In this document: in pieces, positions 1-8,339 of the stretch
Position numbering within the stretch: position 1 is the first letter of the stretch
How the letters are laid out: the number at the start of each line of letters is the position of its first letter
Origin: JAAYBF01 sp963715445
GTDB lineage: Bacteria > Actinomycetota > Thermoleophilia > Solirubrobacterales > Thermoleophilaceae
Reading direction: 5' to 3'
NCBI GenBank assembly: GCA_963715445.1
Contig: OY970240.1
Coordinates: 868,001 to 932,000 of the forward strand
Length of the DNA: 64,000 bases
Translations under genes and position numbers: made by a program
Notes under the pieces: model-generated
The model's input: only the letters and a program-made list of their open reading frames with translations
What the model was told of the DNA's origin: nothing
The model's database searches: none

Positions 1-1413
1 CTCGCGGCCCAGGGCGGCGAGCAGCCGCTCGGCCGATTCCGGCATCCACGGGTGCAGCAGCACCGAGACGACGCGCAGGCCCTCGGCGAGCGTGTAGAGC
101 ACGACGTCGAGCTCGACCGCCGCGCCATCGTCCTTGGCCAGCTGCCACGGCTCGCTCTCGGTGACGTAGCGGTTGAGCGCGCGCACCCGCTCCCAGACGT
201 CCTCGAGCGCCGCGCTGACCTCGACGCTGTCGATCCGCCGGAGCACCGTCGCCGCGAGGCCGTCGAACTGCATCGCGATCTCCGGAGCGGGATCGGCGTT
301 CGGCACCACCCCGTCGCGGTACTTGCCGATCATCGCGAGCGTGCGGCTGGCGAGATTGCCGTAGTCGTTGGCGAGCTCGGAGACGTAGCGCGTCTCGAAC
401 CCCTCGGGCGATATCGAGCCGTCCTGGCCGAAGCCGACCTCGCGCAGCAGGTAGTAGCGCAGCGCGTCGGTGCCGTAGACGTCCATCACCTCGAACGGGT
501 CGAGCACGTTGCCGAGCGACTTCGACATCTTGTGGTCGTCCATCAGCAGGTAGCCGTGGATGAACAGCGTGCGCGGCTGCTCGAGCTCTGCCGCCATCAG
601 CAGCGCCGGCCAGATGACCGCGTGGAACTTGAGGATGTCCTTGGCGATCAGGTGGACGGTCGGCGGCCAGAAGCGCTCGGTCAGGTCCTCGCCGGGATGC
701 GCGTAGCGCAGCGCCGAGCAGTAGTTGAGCAGCGCGTCGATCCAGACGTAGATCGTCTGCTCGGGGTCCCACGGCACCGGCACGCCCCAGGTCAGGCCAT
801 GGCGACTCAGCGAGAGGTCGTTGAGCCCGCCCTGGATGAACGAGAGCGCCTCGTTGTAACGGTTGCGCGGCAGCACCCACTCGGGTCGCTCGGCATAGAG
901 CTTCTCGAGCGGCTCCTGGAAGGCGGAGAGGCGGAAGAACCAGTTCTCCTCCTGCTCGCGGTCGAGGTCGATCAGGTGGATCGGGCACCTGTTGCCCTCG
1001 AGGATCTCGTTCTCGGTCTTGAAGTCGGCGCAGCGCGGGCAGTACCAGCCCTCGTAGAGGCCCTGGTAGACGTGGCCGCTCTCCTTCAGCCGCGTCGCGA
1101 TCTCCGCGACGACTGCCTCGTGCTCCGGGTCGCTGGTGCGGATGAAGAAGTCGTTGGTCGCGTTGACGCGGCGCGCGACCTCCTTGAAGCGCTCCGCGTT
1201 GCGCTCGGCCAGCTCGCGTGGAGCGACCCCCTCGCGCTCGGCCGCCTGCGCCACCGGCTCGCCGTGCTCGTCGGTCCCCGTCAGGAAGAAGACGTCCTCG
1301 CCGCGCTGACGCATGTGGCGAGCGAGCACGTCGGCGGCGACCGTCGTGTAGACGTGGCCCAGGTGGGGCTCGCCGTTGACGTAGTAGATGGGAGTGGTGA
1401 CGTAGTACGGCAC
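1..1413 (-). CDS. metG: Methionyl-tRNA synthetase, 3' end beyond window
   Basis: Class I methionyl-tRNA synthetase, which charges tRNA-Met in the cytoplasm. The reading frame stays open to the left edge, giving 471 codons, so the C-terminus is missing. It begins PYYVTTPIYYVNG, has the HIGH-type signature HLGH at residues 17-20, a CPRC zinc knuckle followed by a further NRCPIH cysteine, and the KMSKS loop at residues 295-299. The GTG start at 1413 sits just before the conserved N-terminus, and I see no strong ribosome binding site. It lies 26 bases downstream of the M23 peptidase gene on the same strand, so the two may be cotranscribed. Identity is certain from the motifs; only the length is unknown. 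Confidence 0.95.
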   Translation of the reverse strand, partial: MPYYVTTPIYYVNGEPHLGHVYTTVAADVLARHMRQRGEDVFFLTGTDEHGEPVAQAAEREGVAPRELAERNAERFKEVARRVNATNDFFIRTSDPEHEAVVAEIATRLKESGHVYQGLYEGWYCPRCADFKTENEILEGNRCPIHLIDLDREQEENWFFRLSAFQEPLEKLYAERPEWVLPRNRYNEALSFIQGGLNDLSLSRHGLTWGVPVPWDPEQTIYVWIDALLNYCSALRYAHPGEDLTERFWPPTVHLIAKDILKFHAVIWPALLMAAELEQPRTLFIHGYLLMDDHKMSKSLGNVLDPFEVMDVYGTDALRYYLLREVGFGQDGSISPEGFETRYVSELANDYGNLASRTLAMIGKYRDGVVPNADPAPEIAMQFDGLAATVLRRIDSVEVSAALEDVWERVRALNRYVTESEPWQLAKDDGAAVELDVVLYTLAEGLRVVSVLLHPWMPESAERLLAALGRE

Positions 1414-1439
1414 GGAGGCCGATGCTACTGGCGCTGCGC

Positions 1440-2279
1440 TCAGCGCCGGGCGAGCAGCGGCAGCAGCCGGGCGACCGCCCGTCCGTCGGATCGGGCGCGG
1501 TCGGGAGAGGAGCGGCGAGCGCCGCCCACGAGGGCAGCCGCCGCGAGCAGGCCGAAGGCGCACGCGAGCGCCCAGCCCGGATCGAGCCCCTTGCGCGGTT
1601 GGGGCGCGAGGCGGGAACCCAGTTCGAACACGGGCGAGGGCGCCCTGACCGGCGCAGGCGCCCGGCCGAGAACGGGTCGGCGGGCGGGCACGGGCGAGCG
1701 CTCGCCAACAGGCTCCGGGCGCGGCAGCGGAACGACCGGCACCGGCGAGCGCACCGGCACGGGAACGCCCCGCGGGCGCTCACCCGGCGCGGGAGGCGCC
1801 GGCAGCAGCTCGCGCGGATCCCTGTACGAGTGCCTCGAGCCGGCCTCGCGCACGCCGAAGTGGAGATGTGGCGCGGCCGACGAGCGCTCCCCGCTCGTGC
1901 CGACGGCCCCGATCCTCTCGCCGCTGGCGACCCGCTCGCCCTCGCGCACCTCGACGCTCGCGAGGTGGAGGTAGGACGTGTCGAGGAGGCCGTCCGAGGT
2001 GCGCAGCGAGACGGTGAGGCCGGAGGAGCCGGCCACCCCGGCGAAGCGGACTGTGCCGCCCGCGGCCGCGGTGACCGGCTCTCCGACTGCCGCGGCGATG
2101 TCGATGCCACGGTGCTGACCGCCTGCATACGGATCGCCGCCGTTGCGGTAGTCGGTCAGCACCTCGCCGCGGACGGGCCAGGTCCAACCGGAGGCCGCAG
2201 CGGACGCCGGCGGCACTGCTGCCGACACGGCGATCGTGAGAGCTGCGACGGCGTGGAGGACGTGGGCGATCCCGGCCAT
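1440..2279 (-). CDS. Secreted M23 (LytM-type) peptidase with C-terminal membrane anchor
   Basis: A 279-residue cell-wall-directed protein. Residues 1-28 form a signal peptide (AALTIAVSAAVPPASA). The M23/LytM domain follows, with the zinc-site motifs HRGIDIA and HLHFG (both expected zinc-ligand histidines present) and WTWPVRGEVLTDY at its start. M23 enzymes cleave peptidoglycan cross-bridges or activate other hydrolases. After about residue 145 the chain is rich in proline, arginine and valine, as expected for wall-spanning linkers. A hydrophobic stretch (WALACAFGLLAAAALVGG) near the C-terminus could anchor it in the membrane. It is 96 bases downstream of rsmI and just upstream of metG on the same strand. 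The family assignment is firm; the actual bond cleaved is unknown. Confidence 0.88.
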   Translation of the reverse strand: MAGIAHVLHAVAALTIAVSAAVPPASAAASGWTWPVRGEVLTDYRNGGDPYAGGQHRGIDIAAAVGEPVTAAAGGTVRFAGVAGSSGLTVSLRTSDGLLDTSYLHLASVEVREGERVASGERIGAVGTSGERSSAAPHLHFGVREAGSRHSYRDPRELLPAPPAPGERPRGVPVPVRSPVPVVPLPRPEPVGERSPVPARRPVLGRAPAPVRAPSPVFELGSRLAPQPRKGLDPGWALACAFGLLAAAALVGGARRSSPDRARSDGRAVARLLPLLARR

Positions 2280-2375
2280 GGCGCGACCGTAGGCTCCGGC
2301 GCGCGCCGCTTGGGCATGCCTTGGGCGAGTCGTTACTCGCGTTGCGCGTTCAGTGGCGCTTGGAGCGCTTCGGTA

Positions 2376-3182
2376 TCACTCCGTGAGCGCCGCGTACAGC
2401 CGGTTGGCGCTACCGCCGGTCAGCTGCGCCACCACCTGGGCGGCCACGCGCGGCTTCGCCCCGGCCTCCACGAGCCGCCGCACCTGCTCGAGGCCGAGCG
2501 GCGGGCCCTCCCCCTCCTCCACGGGACCGGGCGCGCCGATCACGAGCACGACCTCCCCCTTCGGGGGCGCCTCGGCATAGCGCTCGGCGAGCTCACGCGC
2601 GGGCCCGCGGACGACCTCCTCGTGGACCTTGGTGAGCTCCCTGCAGATCGCCACGGGGCGCTCGGCGTCGATCTCGGCGAGCACCGCGAGCGTCGCCGGG
2701 ACGCGCCGTGGCGACTCGAACGCCACGAGCGTGCCGCCGGAGGCGGTGAGCACCTCAGTGAGCTCCCCCCGCTTGCGCGGCAGGAAGCCGACGAAGCGCC
2801 AGCGGTCGGCGGGCAGCGCGGAGGCCACCAGCGCGGCGATCGCGGCAGACGGTCCCGGGAGCACCTCGACGGGCAGCCCGGCGGTCACGCAGGCGCGCAC
2901 GAGCACGTAGCCGGGGTCGGACACAAGCGGCATTCCGGCGTCCGAGACGAGAGCGACCCGCGCGCCCTCGCGCATCCGCTCCACGAGCTCGGCGGCGCGC
3001 TGCTCCTCGTTGTGCTCGTGATAGCTCACGAGCTTCGCGCTGACGCCGTAGCGGTCGAGCAAAGTCTTGGTCCGGCGGGTGTCCTCGCACGCGACGACGT
3101 CGGCGTCGCGCAGCGCCGAGAGCACCCGCAGGGTCACGTCCTCAAGGTTCCCGATCGGCGTCGGGCAGACGACCAGGCTCAC
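2376..3182 (-). CDS. rsmI: 16S rRNA (cytidine1402-2'-O)-methyltransferase RsmI
   Basis: A 268-residue SAM-dependent tetrapyrrole-methylase-fold enzyme that 2'-O-methylates C1402 of 16S rRNA. The N-terminus carries CPTPIGNLEDVTLR and is followed by ACEDTRRTKTLLDRYG, LVSYHEHNE and VSDAGMPLVSDPG, the RsmI signatures, with LPGPSAAIAALV in the middle. A GTG at 3182 overlaps the stop of the upstream ROK kinase gene (GTGA), which indicates translational coupling. A GGAGG motif lies just upstream and also serves a second GTG at 3185. Length is normal for the family. Confidence 0.93.
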   Translation of the reverse strand: MSLVVCPTPIGNLEDVTLRVLSALRDADVVACEDTRRTKTLLDRYGVSAKLVSYHEHNEEQRAAELVERMREGARVALVSDAGMPLVSDPGYVLVRACVTAGLPVEVLPGPSAAIAALVASALPADRWRFVGFLPRKRGELTEVLTASGGTLVAFESPRRVPATLAVLAEIDAERPVAICRELTKVHEEVVRGPARELAERYAEAPPKGEVVLVIGAPGPVEEGEGPPLGLEQVRRLVEAGAKPRVAAQVVAQLTGGSANRLYAALTE

Positions 3183-4135
3183 CACGTGCCTCCTTCCATC
3201 GCGAGGACCGCCGCGCCGAGCATCCCTGACTCGTCGCCGAACTGCGCGATCCGCAGCGGCGGCGGCTCGTGCCCGGGGGGCAGCGCTCGTTCGGCGAGCA
3301 CGGCACGGGCCGGATCGAGCAGCAGGTCGCCCGCGGCGACGGCCCCGCCGCCGATCACCACCACCCCCGGGTCGAGAGCGTTCACAATCCCCGTCAATCC
3401 CACTCCGAGCCGGCGTCCCACGCCCGCCAGCACCTTTCGCGCCTGCTCGTCCCCGTCGTGAGCGAGCTCTGTCACCAGCGGCCCCGTGATCCCGCCCGCC
3501 GTGTCGGCCAGCCGGGCGAGCGTCGAGGCCGGCTCCTCCCGGGCCGCGCGCTCGCCCGCGGCGCCGATCGCCCGGCCCGACACGAGCGTCTCGAAGCAGC
3601 CGCGGCCCGGGCAGTCGCCGGGGCAGTCCTCCCCGTGGAGGTCGACGACCATGTGCCCCAGCTCCCCCGCGAAGCCCCTCGTGCCTCGGTGGAGGCGCCC
3701 GCCGAGCACCAAGCCGCCGCCGATCCCCGTGCCGAGCGCCAGCATCACCGCGTGCTCGAAGCCCTTCGCCGCTCCGTGGCGGTGCTCGGCGAGGATCGCG
3801 GCGTTCGTGTCGTTGTCCAGATGGACGGGCAGTCCGAGCCGCTCGCTCATCAGGTCGCGCAGGGGCACGTCGTCGATCGGGAGGTGGTTCGACCACACCG
3901 ACCTGCCGCGCTCGCGATCCACGAGCGAGGGGACCCCGAGCCCTACCGCGACCACGTCCGGCGCGGCCGCCCGGGCCTCCTCGACGGCCTCCACGAGGAT
4001 GTCCAGCGTCTCCGCGCGATCCTCTCCACGCCACTTGCGGTGGACCCGGTGATGGACCACCAGCTGCTCGTCGACCACGCCCCCGAGGAGCTTCGTGCCG
4101 CCGGCGTCGATCCCGATGACGCGTCGCGGCGGCAT
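3179..4135 (-). CDS. ROK-family sugar kinase (glucokinase-like)
   Basis: A 318-residue ROK kinase, probably phosphorylating glucose or a related sugar with ATP. The phosphate-binding motif DAGGTK is near residue 10, LDNDTNAA and LGTGIGGG follow, and the ROK zinc site is CPGDCPGRGCFE, preceded by a conserved GHMVVD histidine. A second nucleotide-site glycine run is VVVIGGGAV. It overlaps rsmI by four bases (GTGA). The LCP gene on the other strand starts 20 bases away, so the two promoters must be interleaved in that short gap. Substrate is inferred from family resemblance; N-acetylglucosamine or another hexose cannot be excluded. Confidence 0.85.
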   Translation of the reverse strand: MPPRRVIGIDAGGTKLLGGVVDEQLVVHHRVHRKWRGEDRAETLDILVEAVEEARAAAPDVVAVGLGVPSLVDRERGRSVWSNHLPIDDVPLRDLMSERLGLPVHLDNDTNAAILAEHRHGAAKGFEHAVMLALGTGIGGGLVLGGRLHRGTRGFAGELGHMVVDLHGEDCPGDCPGRGCFETLVSGRAIGAAGERAAREEPASTLARLADTAGGITGPLVTELAHDGDEQARKVLAGVGRRLGVGLTGIVNALDPGVVVIGGGAVAAGDLLLDPARAVLAERALPPGHEPPPLRIAQFGDESGMLGAAVLAMEGGTW

Positions 4136-4155
4136 GGGGTGACGATATACACAGG

Positions 4156-5265
4156 GTGGTGAATCGCCCTGATTCCGGGGACCGCCCCGATTACAAGGTC
4201 TACCGCTCGCGCAAGAGCCCGTTCGGCTCGCTCCGGCGCTCTGACGACCTGAAAGGCCTGCGGGACCGCCCGCCGGAGCCCGGCCGGCAGCCTCCGCGCG
4301 GGCCGCGCGATCCCCGCACGCCCCGCGAGCCGCGGCGCCGCAAGCCCCTCAGCCCGCGGCGGATCCTCAGATGGGTACTCATGGCGGTGGGCGCCTGGCT
4401 GGCGCTGTCCTTCCTCGCCTTCATGGTCAGCGCACAGCTCGAGGGCGGGGTCTCCGACGACGCCAAGCAGGCGCTGTCCGGCAACGGGAACTTCTTCAGC
4501 GGCAGCACAGTGCTCGTGCTCGGCTCGGACGAGCGCACGGGGGATTCGATCGACGAGTCGCTCAGCGGCCCCGGCCGGGCCGACTCGATCATGCTCGTGC
4601 ACGCCTCCTTCGGGCGGATCCGCAAGCTCTCGATCCCGCGCGACACCGAGGCGGAGATCCCCGGCCACGGCACCACCAAGATCAACGCCGCCTACGCGAT
4701 CGGGGGGCCCGCCCTGATGATCGAGACGGTCGAGGGGTTCCTCGGCAACGGCTTGGAGATCAACCACCTGATCGAGGTCGACTTCCAGGACTTCCCGAAG
4801 TTCATCGACGCTCTCGGCGGAGTCACCGTGAACAACAAGACCAGGATCTGCGCACCGCCGTTCGACAACTTCTGGCGCGGCTTCAACCTCCGCAAGGGAG
4901 AGCGGAAGCTGAGCGGGAGCCGCGCTCTGGGCTTCGCGCGGGTGCGCAGCAACCCCTGCGCACCGGCGGAGAACGACCTGGCCCGCGCCGAGCGCCAGCA
5001 GGAAGTCTTCTCGGCGATCCGCCGGCAGCTGCTCTCACCGGGCACGTTCCTGCGACTCCCCTGGGTCAGCTGGCGGGCACCCCAGACGATCCGCACCGAC
5101 ATGCGCGGACCGGGCCTCCTGGCCTTCGCCGGCGACCTCGCCACGGGCGGATCGGGAGACACCCGGGTGCTGACGCCCTCGTGCCTGGGCTGCGGGGTGG
5201 ACTCGAGCCTCCAGGTGCCGACCGACGAGCGGTCGGCGGCGGTCCGAGAGCTGCTCGGCCGCTAG
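4156..5265 (+). CDS. LytR-CpsA-Psr (LCP) family cell-wall glycopolymer ligase
   Basis: A 369-residue type II membrane protein. The first 70 residues are basic and proline-rich (cytoplasmic), then one membrane helix lies at about residues 72-94 (WVLMAVGAWLALSFLAFMV). The LCP domain follows: LGSDERTGD, RADSIMLVH, KLSIPRDTEAEIPG, TKINAAYAIGG, then LGGVTV and ALGFARVRSN. LCP enzymes transfer lipid-linked glycopolymers such as teichoic acids or arabinogalactan onto peptidoglycan outside the membrane. The conserved arginines and aspartates of the pyrophosphate site are present. Two adjacent GTG codons (4156 and 4159) can start it. The C-terminus contains a CLGC pair not usual for the core family. 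Confidence 0.88.
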   Translation: MVNRPDSGDRPDYKVYRSRKSPFGSLRRSDDLKGLRDRPPEPGRQPPRGPRDPRTPREPRRRKPLSPRRILRWVLMAVGAWLALSFLAFMVSAQLEGGVSDDAKQALSGNGNFFSGSTVLVLGSDERTGDSIDESLSGPGRADSIMLVHASFGRIRKLSIPRDTEAEIPGHGTTKINAAYAIGGPALMIETVEGFLGNGLEINHLIEVDFQDFPKFIDALGGVTVNNKTRICAPPFDNFWRGFNLRKGERKLSGSRALGFARVRSNPCAPAENDLARAERQQEVFSAIRRQLLSPGTFLRLPWVSWRAPQTIRTDMRGPGLLAFAGDLATGGSGDTRVLTPSCLGCGVDSSLQVPTDERSAAVRELLGR

Positions 5266-5277
5266 GCGGCTAGGCGG

Positions 5278-5613
5278 TCAGTCCGAGGACTTCGACGCGG
5301 GCTTCGAGTCCGACGAGGACTTCGAATCGCCCGAGGGCTTCGAGGAGGAGTCCGACGAGGACGAGGACGAAGAAGAGGACGAATCCGACCCGGACCCGCT
5401 CTTCTCCTTCTTCTCCCCGCCGTTCGCGCCCGACTTCTTCTTGCCGTAGTCGGTCGTGTAGAAGCCGGACCCCTTGAAGTGCACGGCGGGGGCGTGGAGC
5501 ACCTTCTGGACAGGCGCATCGCAGACCTCGCAGGTGGTGAGCGAGTCGTCGCTCATGCTCTGGAGGACTTCGAAGGTGTGGCCCTTCTCGCAGCGGTACT
5601 CGTAGATAGGCAT
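5278..5613 (-). CDS. FmdB-family zinc-ribbon protein with Ser/Lys-rich tail
   Basis: A 111-residue protein. The N-terminal 45 residues are the FmdB zinc ribbon: MPIYEYRC, then CEKGH and CEVCDAP give two cysteine pairs spaced for one metal. The rest is a low-complexity tail of serine, aspartate and lysine (a run of ten serines). FmdB proteins are proposed regulators, but their function is not established. ATG at 5613 is preferred because MPIYEYRC is the canonical beginning and a GAGAG motif lies five bases upstream; a GTG six bases earlier is also possible. It converges on the LCP gene with 12 bases between them. The acidic/serine tail is longer than usual and probably disordered. Confidence 0.85.
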   Translation of the reverse strand: MPIYEYRCEKGHTFEVLQSMSDDSLTTCEVCDAPVQKVLHAPAVHFKGSGFYTTDYGKKKSGANGGEKKEKSGSGSDSSSSSSSSSSDSSSKPSGDSKSSSDSKPASKSSD

Positions 5614-5875
5614 CGGCACTCTCAGTATACGAGTGCCAAGCAGCCCACCGACGGCCGCTCAGAGACGGCGCGGAGGGCGGGGGGCCTCCAGATCCTGCAG
5701 CAGCGAAACCCCCGTCGAGTGCCAGACGATCCAAGCGGCTATGTGCCCTATGGGACGGAATGCGTTGGTCACGATTTCAACCTATCGGTCGTTGTAGACG
5801 TAGGTGTACCCGGGTTCCCGCACGTTGCACCACTTTCTTTGCGACGGGAGCCAAGCGACCGCCAAGGCCAGGGGC

Positions 5876-5881
5876 TAGGGT
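5876..5881 (+). promoter_or_regulatory. Putative -10 element of a leaderless glyS promoter
   Basis: TAGGGT ends nine bases before the glyS ATG, and no Shine-Dalgarno sequence lies between them. Actinobacterial leaderless promoters commonly have a TANNNT hexamer 6-9 bases before the first base of the start codon. The rest of the 277-base gap between the FmdB gene and glyS holds no convincing gene, and I found no T-box antiterminator sequence. Confidence 0.4.
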
Positions 5882-5890
5882 TGTCGGCCG

Positions 5891-7264
5891 ATGCCCGACG
5901 CCGTGACCATGGACAAGATCGTCTCGCTCTGCAAGCGGCGGGGCTTCATCTTCCAGTCGTCCGAGATCTACGGCGGGCTCGCCTCGACCTACGACTACGG
6001 GCACTACGGCGTTCTGCTCAAGTCGAACGTCAAGGCCGAGTGGTGGCGCGCGAACGTCCAGGAGCGCGACGACATGGTCGCGCTCGACGCCGCGATCCTC
6101 ATGCACCCGCGCACGTGGGAGGCCTCCGGCCACCTCGAGGGCTTCACCGATCCCCTCGTCCAGTGCCTCGGCGACTGCAAGAAGCGGTGGCGGGAGGACC
6201 ACCTGCGCGAGGCGATCGAGGCCGAGGGCGGCGACCCGACGCAGGAGCTGCGCTGCCCCCAGTGCGGCGGCGAGCTCTCCGAGCCGCGCAACTTCAACCT
6301 GATGTTCGAGACCCACATGGGCCCGGTCCAGGACGAGGGCTCGCGCGTCTACCTGCGCCCCGAGACCGCTCAGGGGATCTTCGTCAACTTCAAGAACGTC
6401 ATGCAGTTCGCCCGCAAGAAGCCGCCGTTCGGTATCGCCCAGGTCGGCAAGTCGTTCCGCAACGAGATCACGCCGGGCAACTTCATCTTCCGCACGCGCG
6501 AGTTCGAGCAGATGGAGATCGAGTTCTTCGTGCCTCCCGGCGAGGCCCCGGAGTGGCACCAGCGCTGGATGGACGCCCGGATGCGCTGGTACACCGAGCT
6601 GGGCATCCGACCCGACCACCTTCAGCTGCGCAAGCACGAGGGCGACGAGCTGTCCCACTACTCGAGCGCCACGAGCGACATCGAGTACCTCTTCCCGATG
6701 GGCTGGTCGGAGCTCGAGGGGATCGCGAACCGCGGCGACTTCGACCTCTCCCGCCACGCCGAGTTCTCACGCGAGAAGATGGACTTCGTCGACCCGGGCA
6801 CCGGCGAGCGCTACGTCCCGCACGTGATCGAGCCCTCCGCCGGAGCCGACCGCGGAACGCTCGCCTTCATGGTGGACGCCTACGACGAGGAGGAGGTCGA
6901 GGGCCGCGAGCGCGTCTTGCTGCGCCTCCACCCGCGCCTCGCTCCGGTGAAGGTCGCCGTGCTGCCACTCGTCAACAAGGACGGCCAGCCCGAGAAGGCG
7001 CGCGCCGTGTACGAGGAGCTGCGCCGCAGGCTGCCCGCGGAGTTCGACACCGGCGGCTCGATCGGCAAGCGCTACCGCCGCCAGGACGAGATCGGCACCC
7101 CGTGGGGGGTTACGGTGGACCACCAGACGATGGAGGACGACACCGTCACGCTGCGCGACCGCGACTCGCTCGAGCAGACGCGGTTCCCGATCTCAGAGCT
7201 CGGCGACGAGCTCGAGCGCAGGCTGAACGCCGAGTGGCGCAGCCCGAAGCTCAGCGGCAGCTAG
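5891..7264 (+). CDS. glyS: Glycyl-tRNA synthetase, single-chain alpha2 type
   Basis: A 457-residue class II synthetase that charges tRNA-Gly; it is the homodimeric, eukaryote/archaea-like form rather than the alpha2-beta2 form of many bacteria. Visible motifs include GGLASTYDYGHYG near the N-terminus, a zinc-ribbon-like insertion (CLGDC then CPQCGG), YLRPETAQGIF, the motif 2 FRNEITPGNFIFRTREFEQ, and motif 3 around GGSIGKRYRRQDEIGTPW, followed by the anticodon-binding domain (VAVLPLVNK). No ribosome binding site is seen, consistent with leaderless translation. The stop codon TAG (7262-7264) shares CTAG with the original stop of the opposing symporter gene. Confidence 0.95.
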   Translation: MPDAVTMDKIVSLCKRRGFIFQSSEIYGGLASTYDYGHYGVLLKSNVKAEWWRANVQERDDMVALDAAILMHPRTWEASGHLEGFTDPLVQCLGDCKKRWREDHLREAIEAEGGDPTQELRCPQCGGELSEPRNFNLMFETHMGPVQDEGSRVYLRPETAQGIFVNFKNVMQFARKKPPFGIAQVGKSFRNEITPGNFIFRTREFEQMEIEFFVPPGEAPEWHQRWMDARMRWYTELGIRPDHLQLRKHEGDELSHYSSATSDIEYLFPMGWSELEGIANRGDFDLSRHAEFSREKMDFVDPGTGERYVPHVIEPSAGADRGTLAFMVDAYDEEEVEGRERVLLRLHPRLAPVKVAVLPLVNKDGQPEKARAVYEELRRRLPAEFDTGGSIGKRYRRQDEIGTPWGVTVDHQTMEDDTVTLRDRDSLEQTRFPISELGDELERRLNAEWRSPKLSGS

Positions 7265-7418
7265 CCCGCCACCACCGGATCGCGGCCCTGCCGCGCGGCG
7301 GCCTCAGCAGCATCTGAGCCCTCGCCGTCCGGCGGCGGAGCGTTGCGACGTGACATGAACCAGGCGAAGGTTCCGCCGGTGATGAACATGAAGGCGCTGT
7401 ACACCGCCGCCGGGATCG
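7261..7418 (-). pseudogene. Severed 3' end of the BASS symporter gene
   Basis: This stretch encodes, in a different frame, the natural end of the symporter that starts at 8222. After the second copy of the duplication, the frame reads VYSAFMFITGGTFAWFMSRR, a plausible last membrane helix with a basic stop-transfer end, then a hydrophilic tail ending at a TAG that overlaps the glyS stop. Deleting one 35-base repeat unit restores a continuous frame of 308 residues from 8222 to 7261. As sequenced, this part is out of frame and probably not translated as part of the transporter. Confidence 0.75.
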
Positions 7419-7479
7419 TCAGCTCCGGGTCGAGCGCGGCGCCGCCGGGATCGTCAGCTCCGGGTCGAGCGCGGCGCCG
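7405..7479. repeat. 35-bp direct tandem duplication (about 2.1 copies)
   Basis: Bases 7406-7440 and 7441-7475 are identical, and the identity extends one base left and four bases right. The unit length of 35 is not a multiple of three, so it shifts the reading frame of the symporter gene. Both copies encode the same peptide in the minus-strand frame (AALDPELTIPA), which shows that one copy was inserted into an intact gene. It may be a recent slippage event, a phase-variation tract, or an assembly error. Confidence 0.95.
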
Positions 7480-8222
7480 ACGGCGATCGCCAGCGTGGCG
7501 TTGTGCACGCCGAGCTCGAGCGCGATCGCCGTTGCCTGGCGGTCTCCCAGGCGAGCCAGCTTCGAGACGGTGAAGCTGATCGTCATCGCCGCGACGTTGA
7601 GCGCCAGCGCGGCCCCCGCAACTGCGGCGGCGTGCTCGATGATCGTGTCCCACTCCGAGATCACCGCGCCGACAACCACCAGCACGAACATCGCCAGGGC
7701 CGTCCGCTGGACGCGGTCGTAGAGGGACACGACCCGCTCGGGCCAGCGGTGGCGCAGGGCCATCCCGATCGAGATCGGCACGAGCGTGATCAGGAAGACG
7801 CGCACGACGACGCTCCCCATGCTCACGTCGCCGATCCCGTCGGCGCCGAAGTGGTCCACGGCCAGGCCGAGGAAGAGCGGGACCGTCACGAGCGCGGCGA
7901 TGCTGCTCGTGGCCGTCATCGTCACCGACAGCGCCGTCTCGCCCCGGGCGAGGTGGGTGAGCATGTTCGCCATCGTGCCTCCCGGCGAGGCGCCGAGCAG
8001 GACGAGCCCGACAGCGAGGTAGGGCGATAGCCCGAAGAGCTCCGCCATGCCGAAGGCGAGCAGCGGCGAGATCAGCAGCAGGTTGGTCAGGCCGATCGCC
8101 ACGCCGCGCGGGACCACCAGCACGCGGCGGAAGTCGCTCGGCCTCAGCGCCAGCCCGAGGCTGAGCATGATCACGGCAAGCGCGACCGGCAGCATCACCG
8201 TTGCGAACAGCGAGTCCTCCAC
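7419..8222 (-). CDS. Bile acid:sodium symporter (BASS) family transporter, truncated by frameshift
   Basis: A 267-residue polytopic membrane protein as read. It shows the BASS-family pattern of hydrophobic helices with the conserved GASPGGTMANMLTHLARGE signature around residue 77-95 and ELGVHNATLAI near residue 238, both corresponding to the crossed discontinuous helices that bind sodium and substrate. Family members move bile acids, pantoate or other organic anions with sodium. The frame ends early at APRSTRS because of the 35-bp tandem duplication, removing the last helix and tail. Whether the shortened protein folds is doubtful. It starts at ATG 8222 and is divergent from the PhaC-like hydrolase gene. 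Confidence 0.85.
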   Translation of the reverse strand: MEDSLFATVMLPVALAVIMLSLGLALRPSDFRRVLVVPRGVAIGLTNLLLISPLLAFGMAELFGLSPYLAVGLVLLGASPGGTMANMLTHLARGETALSVTMTATSSIAALVTVPLFLGLAVDHFGADGIGDVSMGSVVVRVFLITLVPISIGMALRHRWPERVVSLYDRVQRTALAMFVLVVVGAVISEWDTIIEHAAAVAGAALALNVAAMTISFTVSKLARLGDRQATAIALELGVHNATLAIAVGAALDPELTIPAAPRSTRS

Positions 8223-8339
8223 CCGCGGGCGAGCCTACCGCGCCGGCGCTCTGCCCGGCGCAGGCCGCGCTCGAGGGCCTCGCCGTTCGATCCGCGATCG
8301 GCTCGCCGCGCCCGGCGGACCGTAAAGTCCCTGGAAGAC

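Noticed and set aside
52..1974. Long plus-strand frame over metG and the M23 gene
   Set aside because: Arginine/alanine-rich composition with no domain; it is the antisense of two certain genes and arises from high GC at third positions.
5614..5890. T-box or riboswitch upstream of glyS
   Set aside because: No AGGGTGGNACCGCG-type antiterminator or specifier stem was found, and a leaderless promoter signal lies next to the ATG.
5479..7317. Plus-strand 612-codon frame over FmdB and glyS
   Set aside because: Out of frame with GlyRS, which has full synthetase motifs; composition is typical shadow.
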